Part shown: piece after piece, positions 12,201 through 23,855 of the stretch
Layout: each line of letters opens with the position of its first letter
Position numbering within the stretch: position 1 is the first letter of the stretch
Assembly: GCA_905331475.1 (NCBI GenBank)
Contig: CAJNYU010000743.1
Span: 1-64,000 of the forward strand
Source of the DNA: Rotaria socialis
Taxonomy: Eukaryota; Rotifera; Eurotatoria; Philodinida; Philodinidae
Reading direction: 5' to 3'
DNA: 64,000 nt
The notes under the pieces: generated by a model
The model's database searches: none
What the model saw: only the letters and a program-made list of their open reading frames with translations
Told to the model about the DNA's origin: nothing
Position numbers and translations under genes: made by a program

Positions 12201-12347
12201 CAGTATCGACGATGCCATTTAGCTTGAGAATTCAATTTAACTTTTAACCATCCTAAATTGATCGTTCATACAAAATATAGATAAACAAAAAAAAAATACT
12301 AGACGATAACCTTGTTTGGGTATTATTGCCGGATCATCGTTCGACAT
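9296..12347 (-). CDS. PH-RhoGAP protein, ARHGAP22/24/25 type
   Basis: Six exons: 12311-12347, 11908-12252, 11535-11664, 11078-11477, 9524-9971, 9296-9381, giving 481 aa. It should accelerate GTP hydrolysis on Rac/Rho-family GTPases at membranes. Residues about 13-120 are a PH domain (GWLKVKLNSQAKWHRRYC, later YDCWFLALKQ). GGAIFGQSLED then opens a RhoGAP domain (about 127-300) with the arginine finger R171 in GLFRIPGKQ and the family segment SLLKMYLQSLPEPIIP. The tail of about 150 residues is Ser/Gln-rich and ends in a short helical stretch. Vertebrate relatives are longer (about 640-750 aa). The junction of exons 4 and 5 uses a weak donor (GTCAAA after codon ATG); a better donor 12 nt later would create a stop, so a small exon could be missing. 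That intron contains a 0.9-kb palindromic element. Confidence 0.9.
10020..10928. mobile_element. 0.9-kb palindromic element inside a RhoGAP intron
   Basis: The ends are inverted copies: GGGCAGTCAAAAAGTAATGG at 10020 and its complement ending at 10928. Matching continues inward for at least 170 bp per arm and, with more divergence, to about 400 bp, leaving a loop near 10420-10500. One more matching hexamer (TTACAT/ATGTAA) lies just outside the core. Open frames inside (10328-10627 plus; 10359-10568 minus) show no transposase motif. It lies wholly within the intron 9972-11077 of the PH-RhoGAP gene. A non-autonomous DNA element related to Tc1/mariner is possible from the GTCAAAAAGT-like end, but this is a guess. 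Confidence 0.75.
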
Positions 12348-13547
12348 TGTATCGATTTATGAAACAGCAATATTTTGCATTTCTTCCTTCGAAAAAAAAA
12401 AAACGATTCATATTTGCCTTCTGTTCTATCCAATCGATAGACATACGTAGAGGGTCAACAATGAAACCTGATTCGTTCTCTTACACAGTAGAGATTTGAA
12501 GATGGATGAACTTGTTGAAGCCTTCCATATAATTGAAACAAAAATAGTGATACATTCAATATTTTAATCACTATTTAATGCAACTTTATCAAATACAAAA
12601 TTTCATACGCAATAGGGACAAAAGAAACGGTGTATTTACCTATTTGAAAACAAATTTGTAAATCTAAACCAAGAAAGTCAAAATATTTCTCAATATGGAA
12701 AACTAACACAAAAAAAATACAGAGTTTTATTTCATACTTTTTCGAAATAAACCACTAACGTGATTTACTCAGAAAAAAAATCTCTAGTGTTAAAGCTGTC
12801 GAAATTCTATTCAACTTTGTTTTTATTGATTGAGATGGTGAAAAAACAAGCAGACCCATATAAAATTCTTGTAGCCATTTGTTACTTTCTGTGATTGCTG
12901 ATTATATCGTTTCTCAGAAACGTGTAACAGTGAAAACATTTCTAGTTATTTTCCGTTTCTTTACCTCTGTATCATACATTTCTACACTTCCCTTCATTCA
13001 GATTGAGAGATCACAAACGCTACTGATTTGATTTTAGATGTTCATTGTTAGTGACTATTTTCCAACTTAAAATATGAAGTATACGAATCGATTTAATATC
13101 GCATGAAAAGTTTTTTATTTATCCAACTGTATATTTCTCCAAGAGTGAAAATGTATCACTAACAATAGCAACTCAATTGACTTCTTAGAAACATCGTACT
13201 CGTCACCATTCTAAATCATAAACTAATATTCAATCCTTTTTTCGAATGCAAAAAAACACTTGATAAGAAAACCCTGCTTTTTTTCTTCGATTCAACAAAA
13301 TTGATTCCTTGAAGGCTTTTCCACATTCAACATATTTTCTCATTTATTTTCACTACACATATTGTAATCCGCTTCCTTCTCAACGAATAACTTTCTTTCT
13401 GCCTGTGTAGGTTGCATTTAGTGCACATCACCATAAACCATTACATTCAACTTTTATTTCACATTCTGAAATTTCCTCTAAACGAACTGTATGTATTCAA
13501 GTGTTATTATACGATCCACAAATTCGAATTTAAAAAAGAAAATGTTT
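12348..13547. other. Intergenic between PH-RhoGAP and H4
   Basis: About 1.2 kb, AT-rich, no supportable gene. The first part is presumably the promoter of the minus-strand PH-RhoGAP gene. Confidence 0.5.
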
Positions 13548-13563
13548 AGCCCTAAAGAGGGCT
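13548..13563 (-). promoter_or_regulatory. Histone 3' stem-loop of H4
   Basis: On the minus strand AGCCCTCTTTAGGGCT forms a 6-bp stem with a 4-nt loop, followed by the mRNA-cleavage region expected for replication-dependent histones. It lies 80 nt past the H4 stop and is preceded by AACCCAAC as in the other three genes. Confidence 0.9.
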
Positions 13564-13643
13564 GTTGGGTTTTAGTGGTTTTTTTTATTCGATTTTGAGA
13601 GTGATTTTATTCATCTCATCCGGCCAAGCAAGCAGACAACCGC

Positions 13644-14787
<1,144 letters not shown>

Positions 14788-14856
14788 ATAATTACGATCC
14801 AAGTTAAAAAAAAAGGGATGATTAATACCGCTCTCTTATAATTACTAAAACCCAAC

Positions 14857-14872
14857 AGCCCTCTTTAGGGCT
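14857..14872 (+). promoter_or_regulatory. Histone 3' stem-loop of H3
   Basis: AGCCCTCTTTAGGGCT, 6-bp stem and 4-nt loop, 69 nt past the H3 stop. Identical to the H4 copy. Confidence 0.9.
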
Positions 14873-15619
14873 AACATTTCATTTTCTAAATTCAAATTTG
14901 TGGCATCGGGTTGCAATACACTGAAGAAACTGTAGAATTCTTTTTCTCTATGTAAAAGTAATTATCGAATATTTGAAACTTGTCGACTGAAATTTATTTC
15001 TCGAAAAAGATCATAAATGGAAATAAAAATCCATCGGTCGCTTTGTAAATCGGAAGAATTTATTGAATCTGTTAAAAACATAAAAGTATGCAGAACGTTG
15101 TAATAGGTCTGTCGAACAATGACATGATTCTGCATCGATGCATGTAGAGTAAAAACAAAAATGCAAACGGAGGTTATATTCCGGTCATGTGGCAATAGAA
15201 ACATTTCTTTTTTTCAATTAAAAAATAAGCTGTTAGCTATCTAAAGGAAAAATTGTAACAAGCGGAAATTTGCGCATTGAATTCATCGTTGTACACCGAA
15301 TCAGAATCGTGGAAACAAATTTCATTCGATGCTTTTTTTTCTAATTTCGAAAAGCACGAAAAAAAATGTATGCAATAATCTTCTCGTACGCAAAAATTTC
15401 GAACTATTAAGTCCATAAAGAAATCCTGTGAGTTAAGCTTTCTAAATTATCCAATTGCATGATCGTTGTACAAAAAATCATATTTTTTGTGATCAATTTA
15501 CCTTACCATCACAGTCCAGTTTGAAAATTATTTATTAAATATTTTTAATGTTAGAAGAGCGCAAATACGAGAAGTTTGTTTTATGACCAATCCATATTTT
15601 TTAAATATAGAGTATAGGT
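14873..15619. other. Convergent spacer between H3 and H2B
   Basis: About 750 bp between two 3' stem-loops. No gene or H1 histone is seen; an 80-codon frame at 14962-15204 is not supported by any motif. Confidence 0.55.
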
Positions 15620-15635
15620 AGCCCTAAAGAGGGCT
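15620..15635 (-). promoter_or_regulatory. Histone 3' stem-loop of H2B
   Basis: Minus-strand AGCCCTCTTTAGGGCT, same stem and loop as at H4 and H3, 63 nt past the H2B stop. Confidence 0.9.
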
Positions 15636-15698
15636 GTTGGGTTTTAAGGATTCTTCTAATGAGACATGATATTATTTATCTCATAAACAAGGCACCAT

Positions 15699-16142
<444 letters not shown>

Positions 16143-16411
16143 ATTGAATTTGTTTAAACGGCTGTTTAACGTAGAACAATCGATTATATGAAGAAAAACA
16201 CGAGTCACTAGGTATTCTTAAATAGACCACTACAGTGACAAATTTTATGAACGAATAGAAAGACACGATTGTTGACTTTCTATTGGTTGATTGGTGTGTG
16301 CGCGGACTATGGCTATATATAGAAAAAGAAACGTTTCTTTTAGGTTCATCTCAAACTTTTCTCAAGAGTTTATCTATCCTTCTATTACTAATAATAATTA
16401 ATAATAAAATA
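16143..16411. promoter_or_regulatory. Divergent H2B/H2A promoter
   Basis: 269 bp between start codons. Two ATTGGT (inverted CCAAT) boxes lie at about 16282 and 16290. A TATA box, CTATATATAG (16313-16322), is placed for H2A. TATTCTTAAATAG (16212-16224) is a weak TATA candidate for H2B on the minus strand. Confidence 0.7.
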
Positions 16412-16936
16412 ATGTCAGGCCGTGGTAAAACTAACGCTAGTGTATTGGCTGCTGGTAGTGGAAAGGCACGAAGCAAAGCTAAATCGCGTTCAACTCGTGC
16501 TGGTCTTCAATTTCCAGTTTCACGTGTTCATCGTCATTTACGTAAAGGAAGCTACAGTGAACGAGTTGCTGGTGGTTCACCAGTGTATTTGGCTGCTGTA
16601 CTTGAAGTGAGATTAATTTAGTTGTTTATTTTTTTATCTTAAACAAAATTGATTTCTCTATTGTAGTACTTAAGTGCTGAAATTCTTGAATTAGCCGGAA
16701 ATGCTGCTCGTGACAACAAGAAAACACGTATTATTCCACGTCATCTTCAATTAGCTGTTCGCAACGATGAAGAACTCAATCGTCTTTTAAATCATGTAAC
16801 AATTGCTCAAGGTGGTGTTTTACCGAACATCAATTCGTTGTTGTTACCAAAAAAATCAGCTACCGATTCAATGCCAGTTTCATCTGCTGGTAAAGTCAAA
16901 CAAAGCAAAAAAGCTGTTGCAGCATCATCTCAATAA
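16412..16936 (+). CDS. H2A: Histone H2A, bdelloid long-tail variant
   Basis: Two exons, 16412-16606 and 16667-16936, giving 154 aa against about 130 for ordinary H2A. The histone fold is clear: [20 protein letters not shown], then [20 protein letters not shown] and RNDEELN (acidic patch kept). Two features are odd. Near the N-terminus, after SGRGK, about eight extra residues ([11 protein letters not shown]) replace the usual short linker. The C-terminus runs on for about 28 residues after LLLPKK ([19 protein letters not shown]...) and ends in SSQ, without the SQ[E/D]-hydrophobic motif of H2A.X. Bdelloids are known to have replaced canonical H2A/H2A.X by such variants. A stem-loop follows, so it is probably replication-type. 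Confidence 0.95.
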
Positions 16937-16965
16937 ATTATAAGATGTAAACTTGAAAACCCAAC

Positions 16966-16981
16966 AGCCCTCTTCAGGGCT
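16966..16981 (+). promoter_or_regulatory. Histone 3' stem-loop of H2A
   Basis: AGCCCTCTTCAGGGCT, the same stem as the other three genes with a one-base loop change (CTTC instead of CTTT), 29 nt past the stop. Confidence 0.9.
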
Positions 16982-18306
16982 ACCTTTTATTTTAAATTCA
17001 TGAAATGTTTGTGTTTTCGTTTATGCAGATAAACTTTATGTTTTTAATTAATTAAATAAAAATCCGAAATTGCTATTTTCAGTTTCATCTTTAAAGAAAT
17101 ATTTCTATATGCATTCGCATAAAATGATGGAAATCGTTTTCAGAGCAAAACCTTAGCAGATCAATCATAAATAATCATATGTACAAATATCGAAAATATT
17201 TGAATATTCTTTTTAGCAAAAAATACTAGAACACATCAATTGATCGTGACATAGACTGTCTAAGTCATGAAAAAAAGTGTAACTGAAAGAAACATCATAC
17301 TCAAGAGTTGAAATGATAATAAGGTTTGAGAAGACGACACTTACAATTAGGCAGCTTTCGTTACTAACACGATAAAATGAATATTTCACACTATCGAACT
17401 ATTTTCTATTGTGAAATCAGATGGATGTAAACGTTAGAATCAATTAAGAACTGGCATTATTAAATTTGGAAAACTTCAAATCAACGTTAGTCTTGTAAGA
17501 GAAAAAGTATGTTTGAAATTTAAATATAAACACATCAGTGCTAATTCCATCAGAATACGTCTACTTCTCAATCTTCGGTAAATCATAAAAATAGAAGAGA
17601 TTTTCTATCAAATAATCATTTAAATATGATTCAATCATTCAAAAAGCAAAACATCCTGTAAAACTTGTTTCATTTGTGATTATTCAAAAAAGAACTCGTT
17701 GATTTTTTTCATAGGTTTTGCATCTTCTAACTAAAGTTAAAGGCATTCGAGCGTACTCAGCTGAAAAAAGATACAACAACGTTTTCCGAGAATTATGCAA
17801 CCACAGATTTTGTTCTGTGGGGTACACTCTTTCATTAAAAACATTGGGCTCAAGACTAACAAGTGTCATTAAGATATTATCGATGCAAGACAAAGACAAT
17901 AATTCCTTCTTCAAACTTAATCAAAAGGACAGACACTCCCATAATACAATGCTAAGTTTTGAATGACGTATTGTAGTTATAAGCAAAAATTTCTATATGA
18001 TTACTTTTCAAATCTTTTTGTTCTTCAGCACAATCTGTGAACATACAGCTATTATGTGAAAAACCAATGAATACAAACAGCGCTACTATCAATAGCAGAT
18101 TGTGTTCTATAAAAAGAAAGTTTTGAAATAATACAAAACTAATTTTTGACTTGGACAAATAAGTTTAAAATAGAAAATAGAAAATAAAAATATAGTGATA
18201 TTTGGAGGTCGAAAAACCGACTATATCGAATCGTATCATAGAATGGCTGCCATATGTCTAATGTGCTCAAGAGAAAAAATAATATGCAAACATTAAGTAA
18301 TTAATT
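16982..18306. other. Intergenic between H2A and CLPTM1
   Basis: About 1.3 kb. Overlapping short frames at 17684-18158 on both strands show no family motif and are not called. It probably contains the CLPTM1 promoter. Confidence 0.5.
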
Positions 18307-20928
18307 ATGTCGAGTATAAATGAAGATCAATCGACGATTGATGGGAATTCCGTATGTTTATCTACGTTTTTTTTTCATGAGCTATTCTATTAGCTAATTT
18401 AATTTGTTTCTCTAGAGTTCACAACACCAAGAAGGTCTAATTTCGTCAGTAACTCAAGCTAATGATATACAACAAAGATTAACACCAAATACAATTGTTC
18501 CACCTATTCGACAAAGTTATTCACCATGGAGCATCGTTAAATCTTTTGCATTTCGTGTTTTGATGATTTATCTTGTTACACAATTTTTTCGTCGACCTGC
18601 AAATGTTAATCCAACTGAAACTAGAACAGTACCCATTGATTCATCGTTGTTGACGACTACTTACATTCCTGGAAGTCTTTATACAACTGGTGATTTACTC
18701 GTAAGAATATTTTTATTCACGATGTCAACGTCACAAAGTTACTTTTCTTTTTAAGGACATGTACATATTTATTAGCGAAGAAAAACTTTACAGATATGAT
18801 CCCATGAGAAAACCTCTATGGACATTGAGTGATTTCAAATATGGAGATTGGTCATCACATGGAACACGTACTAAATTTGTTGAATTTCCTATTTCAGAGG
18901 TATGCATTCTCATGCGTGAAGATTCTATTTTGTTATTTAGAAGTTTTATTTATTTTTTTAGAATATAAAAAATAATGGGTCACTTTATTTACATGTTGTT
19001 GTAAGTAAACATCGATATTCTATTGATCCTAGCGAACGTGAACCTGATTCACCACAATATACGTTTTGGAAAAGTAAACGCTTAAATAAATATAAAAAGA
19101 AAGTTTATCGAAAAACAAAAAATCTTTTAACGGGTAGTACGGAAAAAGATGAAGAATATCAAAAGGTGAATATGAAATTTCAAATGGTTCGTATGTTATT
19201 TTTTTTACAGAAGAGATTTTGTATTTAGAAAGCTGACGATAATATTGTTGAAATTTTATCGCATTGGCACTCTAATATGACGATTAATTTACTCGAAGAT
19301 CAATCATCATGGATGAAAGGCAGTATACCACCACCATTAGATAAATGTAAATCAATAGAAAGTTTCATTTTTTTTTAAATTAAGATTTATAAAATTATTT
19401 AGATGTTGATTTTGATGCTTATACTGGAAAATACTATCCCGTACTTTATTTAAATGATTATTGGAATCTTCTTTCCGATTATTATCCATTAAATGATACG
19501 ATCGAGTATATCATCTTCTTTTTTTTTTAAATATTTTGTTACTTGTTTTGTTTTATTTCTAGTAAATTAAACTTGACGATAACTGTTGCACCAATACAAT
19601 TATGGAAATGGCAAATGTATGTGTCACAAAATTTACGTCAATCATGGTATGGAAATTTACTTGGTGATGAACCAAATGATGAAGATCAAGATACCATGAA
19701 AGTATGCAAATAAGATCAAAAAAAAAGAAACATAAATATTCATTTTGTTAAAAAAAAAATTTCCTTTTAGCGTACACTCATTGAAACAAATCCATATTTA
19801 CTTGCAATGACAATAACTGTTTCACTTGTACATACCGTTTTTGAAATATTAGCATTTAAAAATGGTAAGATTTGAACAAAAAAACAAAACCTAAACAGGA
19901 TCCATTTCGATTTTCTCAACATTCTAGATATTCAATTTTGGCGTACAAGAAAATCTCTTGAAGGTTTATCTGTTCGAAGTGTGTTTTTAGGTATATTTCA
20001 AAGTTTTATCGTATTACTATATGTATTTGATAATGAAACAAATACTATGGTTCGTATTAGTGTTTTTGTTGGTATAATTATTGAACTATGGAAAGTACCA
20101 AAAATCGTTAATTTTCAAGTATATTATCTGTGAATTTGTATTCTTTTGATTAATATCATTTATTTAAGAATTTGCCAAATGAAAAATGGTTTGGTTTAAT
20201 ACCAAAATATAAATATGTTTTTAAACAATCATATAAAGATACATCAACATCAGAATATGATCGAGTTCGTACAAAAAAAAATATAAAAAGACAAAAACTT
20301 CTTTTTTTTAAATTTAGATGGCTTTTAAATATTTATCATGGCTTTTATATCCATTAGTGGCTGGTTATGCATGTTATCTATTAATGTATCACGAACAAAA
20401 AAGTTGGTATTCATTCTGTTTAAGCACAGTTTATGGGGTTTTATTAACATTTGGTAAAGATTAAATAGATCAAAGAAGAATTTTAAAACATAAATTTTTT
20501 TCTATTACAGGTTTTATCATGATGACCCCACAATTGTTTATTAATTATAAACTTAAATCAGTATCACATTTACCTTGGCGTATGATGACATATAAGGCAT
20601 TGAATACATTTATTGATGATTTATTTGCTTTTGTTATTAAAATGCCAACAATGTATCGAATTGGATGTTTTCGTGATGGTAAAATAAAAAATTATTTCAA
20701 TTTTCTTCGAAACATCTTTTATTGTTTCTAGATATTATATTTTTTATATATCTTTATCAACGTTATATGTATCCAGTTGATCGTACACGTGTAAACGAAT
20801 TTGGTACAACAGGTGAAACAGATTCGAATGTTACATCTGTTGGCCATGCAATTTTAGAAACTAGTCAAAAGTCTATTAGTCAATCAATGTCAGATATGAC
20901 CGATGAGCAACACGAAAAAATCGAATAG
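18307..20928 (+). CDS. CLPTM1: CLPTM1 family multi-pass ER membrane protein
   Basis: Thirteen exons: 18307-18351, 18416-18700, 18756-18899, 18962-19165, 19229-19346, 19403-19505, 19563-19701, 19771-19864, 19928-20118, 20169-20264, 20318-20453, 20511-20678, 20732-20928; 639 aa, close to the vertebrate length of about 670. In mammals CLPTM1 is an ER/Golgi membrane protein that retains GABA-A receptor subunits. Recognisable blocks are PWSIVKSFAFRVLMIYLVTQ (first membrane segment), the large luminal domain with YYPVLYLNDYWNLLSDYYPL, then hydrophobic segments in exons 8, 9, 11 and 12 and the conserved FIMMTPQLFINYKLKSVSHL and LNTFIDDLFAFVIKMPTMYR. The cytosolic tail is Ser/Gln-rich and ends DEQHEKIE. 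Introns are 49-68 nt. mS22 starts 192 nt downstream on the same strand. Confidence 0.95.
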
Positions 20929-21120
20929 TAGTCATTAGAAAAACAAAACAAAAAAAAAGCCCTAAATTTTATTACTCTATTGTTGTTTTGTAGTTCGCAG
21001 TCATTTAATATTTTGTTGTTAGTTTGTAATAGTGCAGTATTGGAATCGTAATCTCTTAATTTGGTTTTTTAGATTAAATTAAATTTTTTTCAATAATTAT
21101 GTATTATTTACGATAATCCA

Positions 21121-22273
21121 ATGTTTCGTTCATTAATTCGTCCAAACACATGTATTCGATGTTTAGCCAATCGAATTCAATATAATAGTACGAATAAAAG
21201 TATGAATGAAAATTTTTAATTTTATCATTTCTTTTATGAGTTCATTTTAGGTAAATCTGAAATCGATCAGGGTACTGTATTTATTCGTAAAGATGTTCAA
21301 GATTTACTAACAAATATAACTGGCTTTGATTTATCGCGAATATTTAAATTACGTAATAATAAAAATCTCGACCGTATCGCCTATAAATATTTAACTGATA
21401 AACAACTCAAAGAAGTACGTATGTATATAGATATTTCTATCATTATTTATGCTTGATGATTTTTTTTCTTCTAATTTATATTTCATATTAGGAACAAGAA
21501 AAAACAATAGAACGTGGTCGAGCAAAACTGCAAATGCCACCGGTTTTATCTGAGGCCGACGAAAACATAGAAGTTCTTGAAAAAGACGACATGTTGAGTG
21601 GTTTTTCATCAAGTAAACATTTATTTATTGATATATCACTTGGAATACCAATACGAGTAAGTTTCATCGCTTAATACATAAATAAAGAAACAAAACCAAA
21701 AATGAATTTCAATTGAAAATAGAATCGGCTTATTGTCGCTCGAGATGTTGATGGTACAGTACGAACAGCAACATTAGATGAAAAACGACGAATGAGACAA
21801 ATCTATTTTCCAATTGCTGGAAGAGAATTAGTCATGCCGAAAATGTTTGAAGACGAACATTTAGAAGTAATCTAAAAACAATTCCCTATGCATTTTCTTA
21901 TAATTCTTTTAATTCCATATAGAAAATATTAGAACGAGGTGATTATGAATTTTTACTTGACCGAGCATGTGTTCAATTTGAACCGGATGATCGAGATTAT
22001 AAGCGGGTAAGTTTATTGCTTATGACGTTTTAGAACAAAAAAATTCGTTGTTTTTTCCTTCTTCCGCTAGGTGACTCAAAGAACGTATGAACATATTGAT
22101 CAAACAAATTCTTATGATGTACTTCGATCAACAAGACATTTTGGCCCAATGACTTTTTATTATGCATGGTATAAAAAAGTCGATCGACTAATGAACGATA
22201 TGATTAGAAGAAATTTGTAAGTTGTAAAATTATTATTATCGTGATGTATCAATTAGAGAATTTATTGTTAAGA

Positions 22274-22307
<34 letters not shown>

Positions 22308-23133
22308 CTACGTGCGAATCTTACATAGTCTGAAGAGGAAAGCAATCGCCTTAAGTTAATGATGTGATATCGTCAAAAAGGGCTGTCATAGAGTATTGAT
22401 GTATTTTTTTTAGATATCTTAGATGTCTCTTTTTTTATCCAGACTCTCGTTATCATAGTAAAGATATTAATTTTTTCCCCAAGTGGCACTCAATAGTTGT
22501 CTCTTGTATATTTGATGCATGAGAAAATAAAATTCACAGGGGAATCTCGCTAATTTAAAAATCGCTTTTGGTTTCAGACTATGTACTTAAGGAAGTCTTA
22601 TTGAAAACTCAACAAAAAAAAAAGATTTCACTGAATGCCTAGATTTCCTTAGTCATTTTGAGTGTCTAATTTATGTACGAAACATCTGATATGACTCTCA
22701 TATTATTCATTTGTTCTAAGTATATCTGTTAATCGCTACACGAGGACAATTTTTGTAACAAATATTTACAATCACTTATTATTCATTGAATGAACGAATT
22801 GATTTCCAATGTTTACTATCAATCTGATTCATAAAATATTTATTGAATCAATTTTATTTTAGAATGAACGATGCTGTTGCAGTTCTTCAACTCTATGCAA
22901 TTATTCATCCAAATTCCAAAGTAGCCACATATAACTTTAGTGATACAAATTCTCATGATCTTATTCAAGTATTTAAGAGACATTAAGACTGTGTGATTTT
23001 ATTTCAATATTGCTCTCTTTTGTTTTAGGCCTATATTGAGAATGAAGCTCGAATACCAGACTTACTTAGTGACGCACTTCGTCAACAATCACGAAAAACT
23101 CAACAAACTGCTGCTGCTGCTGCTAGCGGATAA
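21121..23133 (+). CDS. MRPS22: Mitochondrial small ribosomal subunit protein mS22
   Basis: Eight exons: 21121-21199, 21251-21414, 21492-21656, 21723-21866, 21923-22006, 22071-22216, 22863-22968, 23029-23133; 330 aa (human about 360). Structural protein of the mitoribosome small subunit. The Arg-rich, acid-free N-terminus (MFRSLIRPNTCIRCLANR) fits a mitochondrial presequence. Family blocks are KLQMPPVLSE, HLFIDISLGIPIRNRLIVAR, RMRQIYFPIAGRELVMPK, CVQFEPDDRDYKRVTQRTYE and YDVLRSTRHFGPM. The C-terminus is a short Ala run. Six introns are 51-77 nt, but the sixth (22217-22862) is 646 nt and holds a (TTA)n run. A polypyrimidine-AG (21063-21072) precedes the ATG by 48 nt. uS8 follows after 150 nt. 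Confidence 0.93.
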
Positions 23134-23283
23134 TTTTCTTTTTGTTTAGCGTCTTTAGAGAAAGGAGAAAAACGAACATGTTTTTTTTTTGTTAATTGAA
23201 TCTGTTGTTTTTTTTATTACTAGTACTTCATGTTTTTCAGATTTACGTGTATTTACCATACATACACAAAGTAAACACTCAAC

Positions 23284-23855
23284 ATGGTTCATATGAATGT
23301 CCTTGCTGACGCTCTTAAATCAATAAATAACGCTGAAAAACGTCATAAACGTCAAGTTATCCTTCGACCATGTTCAAAAGTGATCGTTAAATTTCTTACT
23401 GTCATGATGAAACATGGTAAGTTTAACGGAACAAAACAAAAAAAAAGATAATACTCCATAGAATATTTTCTATTTTCAAAAAGGTTATATTGGCGAATTT
23501 GAAATGATTGATGATCATCGTAGTGGAAAAATAGTTGTCAATTTAAACGGTCGTTTAAATAAAGTATGAATAACAATAGAGATTTCTTTCATCTTCTATT
23601 CTCTATCTCTTTATAGTGTGGTGTCATTAGTCCTCGTTTTGATTGTCCTATTCGTGATATTGAAACTTGGACAAAGAATCTTTTACCATCACGTCAATTC
23701 GGGTAGAGTCATTATATTTTTGTTATCACTTAGTTGCTGTTTTTCATCTTATTGTTGATAGATATGTTGTATTGACAACATCACATGGCATATTAGATCA
23801 TGAAGAAGCTCGACGAAAACATACCGGAGGCAAAGTTCTCGGCTTTTTCTTTTAA
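23284..23855 (+). CDS. RPS15A: Ribosomal protein uS8 (RPS15A)
   Basis: Four exons: 23284-23416, 23484-23563, 23617-23702, 23762-23855; 130 aa, exactly the animal length. Cytosolic 40S ribosomal protein near the platform. Near-canonical throughout: [80 protein letters not shown], ending GGKVLGFFF. Introns are 53-67 nt; the first uses the plain acceptor CAAAAAG. A strong acceptor-like TTTTTCAG ends at 23240, 43 nt before the ATG, suggesting a spliced or trans-spliced leader. Confidence 0.97.
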
